From Neocallimastix lanati (nom. inval.) (lineage: Eukaryota; Neocallimastigomycota; Neocallimastigomycetes; Neocallimastigales; Neocallimastigaceae): DNA of 61,000 nucleotides. This document shows, piece by piece, positions 29,612 through 39,723 of the stretch (position 1 is its first letter; each line of letters begins with the position of its first letter). The stretch is taken from the NCBI GenBank assembly GCA_016946835.1, contig JACVTC010000195.1, forward strand, positions 124,001-185,000. Reading direction: 5' to 3'. Made by a program: the position numbers and the translations under genes. The notes under the pieces are model-generated. The model had not been told where the DNA came from and made no database searches. It saw only the letters and a program-made list of their open reading frames with translations.

Positions 29612-30398
29612 CTATGAATTTAAATAAGTAGTTCTACATTTTGCGGTTTGAGCAGTTGTCTATCATAATGATAAAATATGATTTAAAATTTTAATGATTA
29701 TAAAAATAATATTATTATTAATATTAATATTATTATTATTATTATTATTATTTATTTGATGATAATATTAATATTTTTAATATTATTAATATTAATTTGA
29801 ATGTTAATAAAAATATATATTATCTTGAATAATATCTTATTTTTTCAATAAAACTTTTAAATGATATATATATGTATATATATTTACATTTGAAAAATCA
29901 TGATTGATACTAAAATATTTGGTCGGCATTTCAGCTTTTACTGGTTTATAATAGCCATAATCATTAGAGGTAGTAGTAAAGAATATATTTTCCTTTTTAG
30001 ATTCATAATTCCATAATTCTTCGTATAAATTTAGTTAACAAATAAAAAAAATGTATCATACATACATGTTAAATTAATATTAATATTACAGTTTTAAAAT
30101 ATTAAAAGTTAAATTATATCTAATTATAGGTATATACCAGGTCTTTGTAATGATTCAGGTATTACTGATGGATCATTTCCATCTAATACAACTATGTATT
30201 TATAATAAAAAAAAATTACAAAATAAAAATGAATAAATTTACAATATATTCACCATAACTTATAAATTTATTTATATAATTTCAAATAAATAATAATTAA
30301 AATGATATATGAAAATAGTACACTACTATCAGTATAATATGATGCTTACTTAACTGTTCAGTGTTTTTAACTTCTGATTTATTATTTGTTTCAGACAT
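29612..30398 (-). CDS. PIERCE-like flagellar protein, four exons
   Basis: Predicted from splice sites: exons 30350-30398, 30138-30191, 29888-30018 and 29612-29659 (transcribed in that order), phases 1, 1, 0, all GT..AG, giving 93 residues. It starts MSETNNKSEVKN; exon 2 encodes LDGNDPSVIPESLQRP; exon 3 encodes FFTTTSNDYGYYKPV and EMPTKYF...FSN; exon 4 ends TYLNS. The spacing of an R/TTS(N)xxYG motif, a (E)MPxxYF motif and FSN matches the PIERCE1/PIERCE2 (DUF4490) family as I recall it. Those are microtubule inner proteins of motile cilia doublets. A flagellate fungus would be expected to have one. The homology call is from memory of motifs; the gene structure is firmer than the name. Confidence 0.62.
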
Positions 30399-30662
30399 TT
30401 TTTTTTTTTTATTATTATTAATATTAAATTATGGTCTTTTTTTATTTAATTTTTAATTATAAGATATTAAATATAGTATATATACATATATATTATCTGT
30501 TTAAGATTAAAATAATAAGTTGATTTTAAACTTTCAGTAATAATATTAAACTAAAAATAAAAAATAGTTTATTATAAACTTCACCATTACTTATATATAT
30601 ATATTAATATATAAATATTTAATTTCTTTTTATACAAAAAATTATAAATAAACTTTTAATTT

Positions 30663-30696
<34 letters not shown>

Positions 30697-30912
30697 TAAT
30701 ATAACTTTAATATTTAAAAAAATAAATTAATCATTATTATTATTTCTATTTATTAACAAAATTTAAAAAATAATCTTTTTATTCAATAATAATTTCCTTT
30801 TTTTTTTTCCTTTTTTTTTTTTATATTAATTATATATTTAAAATATAAACTATTAACTTTCTTTTAAAATTAATAATAATAATAATATATACAAGAAAGA
30901 TAAAAAAAGATA

Positions 30913-30957
<45 letters not shown>

Positions 30958-31072
30958 ATTAAATATTGAATAAAAAATGAATAAAAAAAAAAAATTAAAA
31001 ATATTTATCATAAAACTAAATAGAAATAACTATTTCCATTTTATTTATATTTAAAAATAGTAAAATAGTACT

Positions 31073-31110
<38 letters not shown>

Positions 31111-31541
31111 AAATTCTATTCCATGTTTTTTTTTTTTTAAAAAAAAAAAAATAAACTTTATTTATATATATATTTTTTATTTCTAATAAAACTTTAAAAT
31201 ATAGCCAATTAAAAAAAAAAAATAATAATAATAAATGTATAAAAATAAAACTAAAAAAAATATATATACATATACACATAATATAAATATAAATATATAT
31301 ATTAATATTTAATTTTATATTTATATTTATATGCTTTTACTATTTTTTTTTTGCTTTTTTTTTTTTTATTTATTTGTTTGTTTGTTTTGCTTTGTTTTCT
31401 TCATTTATAAGATATTTACATACTAATAATTAATATTTTTAATGTTTTTTTTTTATTCATATTTATTTCATACTATATATATTTTTTTATTATTAATCTA
31501 TTCAAAATAATATCTATTATTATTATTAATATTTTATATTT
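30399..31541. other. AT-rich spacer
   Basis: Poly-A runs (about 30913-30950 and 31078-31108), (TTTA)n near 30665 and (TA)n. No gene recognised. Confidence 0.6.
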
Positions 31542-31991
31542 TTAGTTATTATTTATTATTCTTTCCATTTTTACATGAGGAATATTATCTTCTAAAAATG
31601 GTTCAGAGACAACTTTAAATCCTTCTCTTTCATAATAACCTATGGCATAAGTTTGCGCTTCTAAATAGATTTTTTTGGCATGTAATTGTTGAATGGCTAC
31701 CTCAACTCCAGTATGTAATATTTTTCCACCAAGTCCTTGACCATGGACTAACGTCACCACTCGGCCTATTTGAACAACCCCATTCTCTTTATCACGTTCA
31801 AAGACACGTAAATAAGCTGCAACTCGTCCCTTCTCATTCCAACAAAACACATGAAGTGCAGGATCATCCAAATCATCTAAATCCATATAGGGACAGTTTT
31901 GTTCCACTACAAATATTTCTTGTCTCGTTTTTAGTATTTCATAGAGTTCTCTAGTGGTTAGTTCGTCAAACGTTTTAATAATAAAATCCAT
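31542..31991 (-). CDS. ElaA-type GNAT N-acetyltransferase
   Basis: 149 residues, intronless, the usual length for ElaA. The N-terminal signature REIFVVEQNCPYMDLDDLD, the acetyl-CoA pyrophosphate loop in GRVVTLVHGQGLGGKIL and the C-terminal IYLEAQ...YYEREGF are characteristic. GNAT enzymes move an acetyl group from acetyl-CoA to an amine; ElaA substrates are not established. It should be soluble and cytosolic. The family is mainly bacterial, and gut fungi have taken many bacterial genes, so horizontal transfer is likely but unproven. The start ATG is followed by MDFIIKTFDELT, as expected for a complete domain. Codon use is AT-rich like its neighbours, so any transfer is not recent. Confidence 0.9.
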   Translation of the reverse strand: MDFIIKTFDELTTRELYEILKTRQEIFVVEQNCPYMDLDDLDDPALHVFCWNEKGRVAAYLRVFERDKENGVVQIGRVVTLVHGQGLGGKILHTGVEVAIQQLHAKKIYLEAQTYAIGYYEREGFKVVSEPFLEDNIPHVKMERIINNN

Positions 31992-32194
31992 GAAGTAAAA
32001 TAAAATAATATATTTATATATAATTTTTTTATTTTCTTTTTTTTTTTTATTTTTTTTTTATTTATTCAAAAAAAAAAATTATATAGTTAAATAAAGAACT
32101 CTATGAAATATTATTAAATAAGAAGAAATAATATATATATAAATTGAAAAAATAAATAATAATATTTTCTTTTCTCTTTCTTTTTCCTTTTTCC

Positions 32195-32230
<36 letters not shown>

Positions 32231-32452
32231 ATATTTCCTTTATATAATATTAAATAAAAAGAATACTAAGGGTACAAAAACGAGAAAAAAATAAAAATAA
32301 AAAAAAAATTATTATTATTATTATTATTTTTTGATAAGAAATTTTAATAATAATTTTTTTTTTTTTTTTTTTTTTAATTAAAAAAAATTTTTTTTTAATA
32401 TTTCATTTAATGTTATACAATTAATTAAAATATAATCATAATATATAAATTA

Positions 32453-32483
<31 letters not shown>

Positions 32484-33197
32484 CATTGCCCATTTTCTCC
32501 TTTAAATATTTTTAATATAAATATTTCATTTAATTTTTTTTTTTTTTTAATTGGCTCTTTTTTATTAATATTTTATATTTTAATATAATGTATACATTAA
32601 TTTAGCATATGTAGTACATATATTATGCTATTGTGGATATGATGTATATTTCCCAGTAGGAATAATGCATTTCAGAAAAAGTTCATTTTCATAATGTGGT
32701 GGCATATTACAACAGAAAGTGACGACTTTTTTAACTTATAAATATTTACATATAAAAATTATTTATTTTTATTTTTTTTTAAACTACATAATTGTTATAT
32801 TAATAATTTTGGTAATCTTTTCATCTGTTTTTTTTTTTGTTTGTTTTTTTTTTAATTATTTATTATAAATTAGTATTTATATATAATTTAAATTGAACAT
32901 TTAAACCATAATCCAACATTATTCATAAAAGAAATAATGTTGAATAAGACAGCAATGAAAGTATAAAAGTAATTAATAAAAAAAAAATAGTAATATTAAA
33001 ATTTAAAGATATCTTAATATTTTTATTAATCTGTTGACTGTTCAAAATAATAATAATAATAATAATAATTATAATAATATAATTCATTAGTAATATTTAA
33101 TTATAAAAATATTTAATTTTTTTTTTAAACTCCATAATTATTTATTATTTGTTATTATATTTAAAAAAATTAACTCATATATTAATAAATAATTAAA

Positions 33198-33254
<57 letters not shown>

Positions 33255-33664
33255 CAGATGAAAAGATCATTAAAATGATTAATATTTATAAATAATTATA
33301 TAGAGTTTAAAAAAAAATAATAATCTTTGTGTTAAGTATTATTAATTTTTTATTATTATAATATTTTTATTAATATCTTAATAAATATTATTTTATCAAT
33401 ATTTATTTGCTTATTAATTATTAATATTAATTATTTAATTATTTATTTGTTTATGAATTATTAATTATTATTTATATATTTATTTATTTATAATAAAATA
33501 ACTACTTTGAAATTTCATATTGAAAATCCAGTTCCTCCTACTATTGTAATTTTCTTTTAATAACTTCTTATACGATGTTTATAGTATAATTTTAAAAAAA
33601 TAATTGTATATATATATATATATATTTTTTTTTTACAAAATAAAGGTTAGAATAATTTTTTTTT
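31992..33664. other. AT-rich spacer with one coding-like patch
   Basis: Poly-T and (TA)n runs, an AAT repeat (about 33198-33253), and the possible terminal exon at 32628-32727. Otherwise nothing recognised. Confidence 0.6.
32628..32727 (-). other. Possible terminal exon
   Basis: Minus-strand reading VVTFCCNMPPHYENELF continues through about 16 residues to a stop, in a patch of balanced composition. A candidate acceptor (TTATAAG) precedes it. No upstream exon could be found. Unidentified. Confidence 0.25.
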
Positions 33665-33962
33665 TTTATTTTATTGATTTTATTTTAATTTTTTTAAAGT
33701 TTAACCCTTTATTTTAATTTTTACAATCTAATATTAATATTAAAAGTAAAAAAAAATAAATAAAATAAAAATAAAATTAAATATATATATATATATTTTA
33801 TTTATTTATTTAAAGATATTTTATAATCTGTTGAAAAATTTTTTTTTATTAATTAAAAAAAATAAATGTATTTTTAACACTCACGGCGGGACTTGAACCC
33901 GCAATCTTCAGATTAGAAGTCTGACGCCCTATCCGATTAGGCTACGCGAGCATCTTTGATAC
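33665..33962. repeat. tRNA-Arg segment, copy 1 of a segmental duplication
   Basis: 298 bp aligned end to end with 51738-52035, with only small indels and substitutions. It carries the tRNA-Arg gene and its 3' flank. The left boundary of copy 2 is the telomere-like repeat. Confidence 0.92.
33878..33951 (-). tRNA. tRNA-Arg(TCT), copy 1
   Basis: 74 nt. Acceptor GCTCGCG pairs with CGTGAGT, discriminator G. The anticodon arm CAGAC-TTCTAAT-CTG region gives anticodon TCT, reading AGA. T arm GCGGGTTCAAGTCCCGC supplies the B box. A T run lies a short way downstream (33845 region) as Pol III terminator. Element A is inserted 15 bp upstream of its 5' end. Confidence 0.95.
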
Positions 33963-33966
33963 ATTG
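33962..33966. repeat. Target-site duplication of element A, left (CATTG)
   Basis: CATTG here and again at 40694-40698, directly outside the TG..CA ends. Confidence 0.95.
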
Positions 33967-34932
33967 TGTAATAATTTAATTATAAAATTAATTAGAATTA
34001 AATTATTAACTACAACTTAATAATAACTAAATAATAATTATTATTAAATTGAGAAAACAAAAAAAAGATAAATATACTTATCTTCTATAAGAGAGAGTTT
34101 ATTATAACTAATTATAATAAACTAATAACACAAAATTGTCAAAGAGAAAAGATTATTTTATTTTATTTTTTTTTTTTTTTAAATTTGTTTTTTATTAAAA
34201 CTTACTTTATTAAAATAGAAATATAAAAATTTTATTAATGTTATTACTATATTATAATTGTTATAATAATAACTCTTGATTTCTCAAAGAGAATTCAAGA
34301 GCTTTATTTATACTTTTTTGAAAAATAAGGTTAAATTAAAAAATGTTTTCTAATCTTAACAAATCTCTTATCTAGGAAAAGATTAGAGAGAAAAACCTAG
34401 ATAAGATTTTTGATCGATATTCTATCCATATCGATCATCGTATCAATTAGGTAAAACCAATTACTTTTAAAAAGTGATTGGGAAAAACCCTAATTGACCG
34501 ATTAGCTAATCTAATTTAATTGATCGAAAATAAAAGAATAAAATAATAAAAGATATTTCGACCATAAAATCATAAATTTACAAATAAGGAAAATAACATA
34601 ATAATGATATTAATAAACAAAATACAGAATACATTATTAAGTACATATTAGAATACATAATATATTTGTTTACAATTTAATTAAATAAATAAACTAAGAC
34701 TAATAAATTTAATAATTAAATATATAATTAAATAAACTATAATTATTTATAAATGTATAAATAATAATTAAATAAATTTGTTGTATTAAATTAATGATTA
34801 TTTAATATTGAGTTTAATAAATTATTAATAATATTTAAATGAATAAATATTATATAATTAAATAAAGTTATAATTATAACTTAACTAAGAAAATATAATT
34901 ATTTTATTTAAAAATAATTATAGATTCTTACA
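33967..34932 (-). repeat. Element A 3' LTR
   Basis: TGTAATAATTTAATTA to AGATTCTTACA on the plus strand. See the 5' LTR for promoter features. Confidence 0.95.
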
Positions 34933-34945
34933 TTGCTCCTTTTAC
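34933..34945 (-). other. Element A polypurine tract
   Basis: On the minus strand AAAAGGAGCAA directly precedes the 3' LTR start TGTAAG; it is the expected primer site for plus-strand DNA synthesis. Confidence 0.75.
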
Positions 34946-37656
34946 GATGATGGCTCTTTCAATTCTTTATTCCGCTCTGTATAAGGCTCCAATTGTGAGA
35001 TATGAAATACCGGATGAAGATGTAAGTTTTCTGGAAGTTCCAAGCGGTAATTCATTCTTTCCCCCTTTTCGATAATTTTAAATGGACCAAGATACTGAGA
35101 AGATAGCTTTTTGGACGGTTCATTTGTAAAATAATATCTTTTAAGCATAACCAAGTCATTAACTTTGAAGTCAGGGCCTATAGATTTTTTATTATCAGCA
35201 TATTTCTTAAAATCTTCTTTGGCTTTTATTAAGTGTTGCCGGAGGGCATTAAAGTGTGACGACCAGTCTCTAGTAAGGATAGAAGCTGTGTCTCTTAGTA
35301 AGACAGGAGGGGAGTCAATAACACAATTAGGATCGAAACCATAGTTAGCATGAAAAGGAGTTTGGCCAATTGATTTATGGATGGAGTTATTATAAGACAT
35401 TTCACATAAGGGAAGATAATAGCACCATTCATTCTGGGCGGAAGAACAATAACAACGAAGATATTGTTCAATAACAGCATTGGCACGTTCCACTTGACCA
35501 TTTGATTGCTGATGATGGGCCGTTGCTAATCTTGGTTTGGCTCTAATAGCATCACATAAAGAGGTCCAGAATTGGGAGGAGAATTGAGAGCCGTGGTCGG
35601 AAACAATAACTTTTGGAAAACCATGGTGTTTAAAGACTTGGAAGAGCAGTAATTTTGCGGTTAGGTCGGCGGAAGGAACGTCGGAGCAGGGCACTAAATG
35701 GACCATTTTTGTTAAATGATCAGAAACAATCATGATGCATGTGCAGTCTTGCGAAGAAGGCAGAGAGACTATAAAATCCACGCCAATTACTTCCCAGGGT
35801 TTTGTAGGAATGGGAAGTGGTATTAGCTTACCATATGGCTTATGTCTGCGAATCTTACTTCGGGAACAGACATTGCACGAAAGAACATAGTTAGAAACAT
35901 CTTTCTTCATGTTTGGCCACCAGTAGAACCTTTTAAGTTTTTCAAAGGTCCTTTCTATCCCTTGGTGGCCGCTAGTAGGCGCATCATGGAAGGATTTTAA
36001 AATCCATGCCCTGAGACTAGATGGAACAATAATTCTTTTTTGGAAATGAAGAATTCCCTCGACGAGAGTAAATAGAGAACTATTTAGTTTTTTCGACTGA
36101 TCTCTTAATTTAGAAAGGATATTTTGACAATATTGGTCTTCTTTCTGTGCTTTAATAAGTTTACTTATATTGTCGCTAGTAGCACAACAAAAAGCATTCT
36201 TATTAATTAAGGATTGTTGTTCCACGGGATGTGTGGATTTATAATCTGGTCTCCTGGATAAAGCATCAGGCTTTCCACTTTTTGAGCCAGCTCTATACGC
36301 AATCCTATAGTCGAATTTAGACAGGAAAAGGCTCCAACGAATTTGTCGTTGGTTTAAATGTTGTGGTTTTTTAAAGTATAGCAGATTCTTATGATCTGTT
36401 ATTACTTGAACTGGGAACTTGGCACCTTCAAGATGATGTCTCCAGGTTTCAAATGCAGTAATAATAGCAAGAAGCTCTTTATCATAGATAGTATAATTAG
36501 CTTCTGCTTTATTAAGGGATCTGGAGTGAAATGCCACAGGATGCAATTGATTATCTTCACTAGATACCTGAGAAAGTATACATCCGACTGCAAAATCACT
36601 TGCATCGGTTTCAACTATAAATTCTTTATCAGGATCAGGAAATATTAAAAAATCATCAGCTTTAAAAGAGTCCTTTAACTTTTGAAAAGCATCTTCAGCT
36701 GATTTATCCCAGATAAAAGGATTTTCCTTTTTTAAAAGTTTGCGAAGGGGTTCCATGTTTTTTGCAAAGTCTTTTATAAATTTTCTATAGAAATTACATA
36801 ATCCAAGGAAACTTTGCAATTCTTTAACATTTTTAGGACTTGGCCAATCGAGTACTGATTTGACCTTATTTTTATCCATAGTTAGCCCTTTATTGGAAAC
36901 TGTGAAGCCTAAGAATGTGGTTTCAGTTACATGAAACTCACATTTCTCTAATTTAGCATATAATCCATTATCAATAAGAATTTTTAAAACAGTTCTTACA
37001 TGGTTAATATGCTCTTTTAAGGATTTGGAATAGATAATTATGTCATCAAGGTAAACTCTAACAAAAATACCAATACAGTCGTTAAGTATATCATGAATGA
37101 AACGTTGGAAAACGGAAGGCGCGTTTCTAAGCCCGAAAGGCATTACGAGATATTCGAAATGCCCTAAAGGAGTTCTAAACGCTGTAAGATATTCATGCCC
37201 TTCTTTAATTCTTATAAGGTTGTAGGCGGATCTTAAGTCAAGACGGGTAAATATCATTGCACCTTTAAAAGATTCCATTAAGTCATTTATTCTTGGAATC
37301 GGGTAACTATTACGGATTGTAATAGCATTCAAGCGTCGATAATCGACACATAATCTGAGAGTTCCATCGCGTTTCAATACAAATATAACTGGAGCACCTG
37401 CTGGTGATTTTGATTTTCGTATGAACTTTTTTCTAAGATTTTCTTGAATATACTCTTTCAAGGCTTTCATTTCCGGAACGGTAAGAGAGTAGATTGGACC
37501 GAAGAATAATTGGCCACCAGGAATAAGATCAATTGACATATCATATTCCCTGTGTGGTGGTAACTTCTCAGCTTCATTTTTCTCAAATACTATTATGAGA
37601 TCAGAATAGTATTTGTCGAGAATCTCTCTTATGCCTCGGTTTTTTCCCTTCGGAGT
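34942..37656 (-). CDS. pol: Element A pol (RT, RNase H, integrase)
   Basis: The frame is open from 37656 to the stop at 34942. The first ATG (37539, MSIDLIPGGQ) lies inside the conserved YDxxIDLxPG segment, and 39 upstream codons (REILDKYYSDL..., EAEKLPPHREYD) are conserved-looking, so translation must enter by frameshift from gag. From the ATG: RT about 20-200 with LDLRSAYNLIRIKEG, MPFGLRNAPSVFQ and YLDD at 163-166; RNase H with ETDASDFAVGCIL and TDHKNLLYF; integrase with an HHCC zinc site (H-x-H then CNVCSRSK), then catalytic D (VDFIVSLP), D (VSDHGSQFSS) and E (NGQVERANAV). A GPF segment and VFHISQLEP follow. It ends there, with no chromodomain. Stop lies about 10 bp from the 3' LTR. Confidence 0.95.
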   Translation of the reverse strand, partial: TPKGKNRGIREILDKYYSDLIIVFEKNEAEKLPPHREYDMSIDLIPGGQLFFGPIYSLTVPEMKALKEYIQENLRKKFIRKSKSPAGAPVIFVLKRDGTLRLCVDYRRLNAITIRNSYPIPRINDLMESFKGAMIFTRLDLRSAYNLIRIKEGHEYLTAFRTPLGHFEYLVMPFGLRNAPSVFQRFIHDILNDCIGIFVRVYLDDIIIYSKSLKEHINHVRTVLKILIDNGLYAKLEKCEFHVTETTFLGFTVSNKGLTMDKNKVKSVLDWPSPKNVKELQSFLGLCNFYRKFIKDFAKNMEPLRKLLKKENPFIWDKSAEDAFQKLKDSFKADDFLIFPDPDKEFIVETDASDFAVGCILSQVSSEDNQLHPVAFHSRSLNKAEANYTIYDKELLAIITAFETWRHHLEGAKFPVQVITDHKNLLYFKKPQHLNQRQIRWSLFLSKFDYRIAYRAGSKSGKPDALSRRPDYKSTHPVEQQSLINKNAFCCATSDNISKLIKAQKEDQYCQNILSKLRDQSKKLNSSLFTLVEGILHFQKRIIVPSSLRAWILKSFHDAPTSGHQGIERTFEKLKRFYWWPNMKKDVSNYVLSCNVCSRSKIRRHKPYGKLIPLPIPTKPWEVIGVDFIVSLPSSQDCTCIMIVSDHLTKMVHLVPCSDVPSADLTAKLLLFQVFKHHGFPKVIVSDHGSQFSSQFWTSLCDAIRAKPRLATAHHQQSNGQVERANAVIEQYLRCYCSSAQNEWCYYLPLCEMSYNNSIHKSIGQTPFHANYGFDPNCVIDSPPVLLRDTASILTRDWSSHFNALRQHLIKAKEDFKKYADNKKSIGPDFKVNDLVMLKRYYFTNEPSKKLSSQYLGPFKIIEKGERMNYRLELPENLHLHPVFHISQLEPYTERNKELKEPSS
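37601..37656 (-). promoter_or_regulatory. Gag-pol +1 frameshift window of element A
   Basis: Pol opens after a TAG at 37657-37659 and gag stops at 37601-37603, so the ribosome must shift +1 within 56 nt. In the gag frame the window includes CCG-AGG-C, reminiscent of the Ty1 slip site (CUU-AGG-C), where a slow AGG codon in the A site promotes +1 slippage. The exact slip site is a guess; the overlap geometry is read directly. Confidence 0.7.
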
Positions 37657-39034
37657 CTATTTTCGTTGGCATAGCGGCACATAAATCGGAGTCACTCAAG
37701 TCTGAATGACAAACAGTATCTTCTGGGATTGATTCAGGAATGATAGAATCATGATCGGCATTGTTAATTGTGGGATTGTCGAACATAGTTGCAGTGAAAT
37801 TAGAGTTTTGGTTTGCGAACTTGAATTTCCTTGAAGAAGGGCAATGTGAACCACAGTATTTACCTAAAAAGAATATTTTATTTTTCTTGTAATCAATGAA
37901 AGGATTATGAACTGAGAGCCAATCTCTTCCAAGAATACCATTGATTCCTTGGAGGGCTATGTTTGCGATGCAAAATTCAAAACGTTCTGTATGGTCCATA
38001 ATCTTGAGTTTAAGCGGTTTTGTAGTTTGTTTAATGTTCATGCTTTTACTATTTGGGAGTTGAATATTAATTGGAGAGGATAAACCTAATGATGGAATTT
38101 TGTGACTATTAGCGAAATTTCTACAAATGAAACTTCTAGCAGATCCGGAGTCAATTAAAAAGTTTGTTCTAATATTTTTATCATTTATATTTAAGTAAAA
38201 GGCAGTAGTGATTGTTGGGTTTCCATTAGAAGTATAGTTGGCTGAGAGAATGTCATTTTTAGGTTTATTTTTATTGTGAAAATGTTTCTTGTAGTTCTCG
38301 ATTTTGGTGAGTTCTCTGCGCTTCTTTTGAAAGGATTTATGATTCTTCTTGAAATTCTTAGTCTTATTCCTTAAACTACTTTCCAAATAACATTTTTTAT
38401 CTATTCCAATTATAGTGTTCGTAGCTTCAAACAAGGTAGATGGTTTCTCAACCTTGTCGAATTCTTCGCGCACCTTATCCACAAGTCCTTTTCCAATAAT
38501 GTCAATGAGCACTTCGTCGGGCCATCCAAGACGTCCCGCCAACCTACGGAATTCGATAGTGTATTCAGCGACACTACCAAGTTGAGATTGTTTAAGCTTC
38601 CACAATTTGTCCATAATAACGTATTTCTGCTTCCTTTCAATACCTGAATCGAAATTTTCTAACAAAAGTTTCTTGAATTTTTCAAATGTTAACTTCTTTA
38701 GAGTCCCATCAGTTAGCAAAGAGAGACCCCATCTTCTTGCAGTTCCTGTTAGTTTATTGATAACAAAGGAGTTTTTTGACTCATCATCCTTGAATGTATT
38801 TGGATGAGTCTTAATAAAGTCTTCACTATGGATAATTATTTCCCTAATACTTGGTTGGTTTTTCACATCACTTTCTTTCTGAAGAACTCCATTTGGCGAA
38901 AAGAAGGCAGGTATGAAATCTGTAATAGCAGAGATTAGTTTAGAAGCATTTTCGTTATACGTAATGGACTGTGAAATTGGTGATGGTGTGTCTGCTAAAG
39001 GCTCATTAATTTGAATATCACTATTGTTTTCCAT
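37601..39034 (-). CDS. gag: Element A Gag with protease
   Basis: 477 residues from a clear ATG (MENNSDIQIN). Residues about 60-210 have the capsid-like retrotransposon Gag pattern (NKLTGTARRWGLSLL, FKKLLLENFDS, EYTIEFRRLAGRLGW). A Lys/Asn/His-rich basic region (220-260) replaces the CCHC knuckle, which is absent. Protease follows with LIDSGSARSF (catalytic DSG about 295-297) and GINGILGRDWL near 370. The frame overlaps pol by 56 nt, with pol in the +1 frame. Intact. Confidence 0.93.
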   Translation of the reverse strand: MENNSDIQINEPLADTPSPISQSITYNENASKLISAITDFIPAFFSPNGVLQKESDVKNQPSIREIIIHSEDFIKTHPNTFKDDESKNSFVINKLTGTARRWGLSLLTDGTLKKLTFEKFKKLLLENFDSGIERKQKYVIMDKLWKLKQSQLGSVAEYTIEFRRLAGRLGWPDEVLIDIIGKGLVDKVREEFDKVEKPSTLFEATNTIIGIDKKCYLESSLRNKTKNFKKNHKSFQKKRRELTKIENYKKHFHNKNKPKNDILSANYTSNGNPTITTAFYLNINDKNIRTNFLIDSGSARSFICRNFANSHKIPSLGLSSPINIQLPNSKSMNIKQTTKPLKLKIMDHTERFEFCIANIALQGINGILGRDWLSVHNPFIDYKKNKIFFLGKYCGSHCPSSRKFKFANQNSNFTATMFDNPTINNADHDSIIPESIPEDTVCHSDLSDSDLCAAMPTKIDSEGKKPRHKRDSRQILF

Positions 39035-39139
39035 TTTTTTTTTTTTTTTTTTTTTACCTAGTTTTATTAAGTTATGTGAAAAATTATAATTAGTGTAGAT
39101 TTAAAATTTTGTAATATTTCTAATAAATTATGTTTATCT

Positions 39140-39173
<34 letters not shown>

Positions 39174-39443
39174 TATATATATATCTATTTACACAATATA
39201 TATTATTTGTTTTATTTATTTATATATTATAGTGATTTTATATACGTCATGTATTCATTTATATATAGTAATATATTTATTAAAAGTATGTATTTATCCA
39301 TCCATTAATATATAATAGTACAAATATATAATTTTTTTTTTTTTCTTTTTTTTTTTGCTTAATTTCTAGACTATTCTATATATATCGTTTTATTGTAATT
39401 ATTCTATTCTAATATATTGTTTTAATTTATTATTATTTTATGT

Positions 39444-39477
<34 letters not shown>

Positions 39478-39597
39478 TAATTTCTAGACTATTCTATATG
39501 TATCGTTTTATTGTAATTATTCTATTCTAATATATTGTTTTAATTTATTATTTTTATATTATTTTATTATTAAAAATATATTGAAGTTTTATCTTAA

Positions 39598-39641
<44 letters not shown>

Positions 39642-39711
39642 TACTACATAATTCAATAATATATTGGTATTATTTAAAATTTTCTTTGTACTACACTAAT
39701 CTATTCTAGAT
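39035..39711 (-). other. Element A untranslated leader with tandem duplication
   Basis: Leader between PBS and gag. Contains several poly-T runs, (TA)n and a direct repeat: GCTTAATTTCTAGACTATTC begins units at 39357 and 39475 (period 118, about 77 bp matched). Confidence 0.8.
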
Positions 39712-39723
39712 AAGAGTTATTAT
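39712..39723 (-). other. Element A primer-binding site (self-priming type)
   Basis: On the minus strand ATAATAACTCTT begins directly after the 5' LTR end (..TTACA). It is the perfect reverse complement of AAGAGTTATTAT inside the LTR (40023-40034 on the plus strand), which begins 35 nt downstream of the TATA box. This is the arrangement of Tf1-type elements, where the RNA 5' end folds back and is cleaved to prime. Confidence 0.8.

Noticed and set aside
33497-33565. Plus-strand reading TTLKFHIENPVPPTIVIFF then stop, and minus-strand KITIVGGTGFSI
   Set aside because: Both are short and mutually overlapping, with no splice partner; cannot be told from chance.
37504-37539. ATG at 37539 as the true start of element A pol
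   Set aside because: It lies inside a conserved motif, with conserved-looking codons upstream reaching into the gag overlap.
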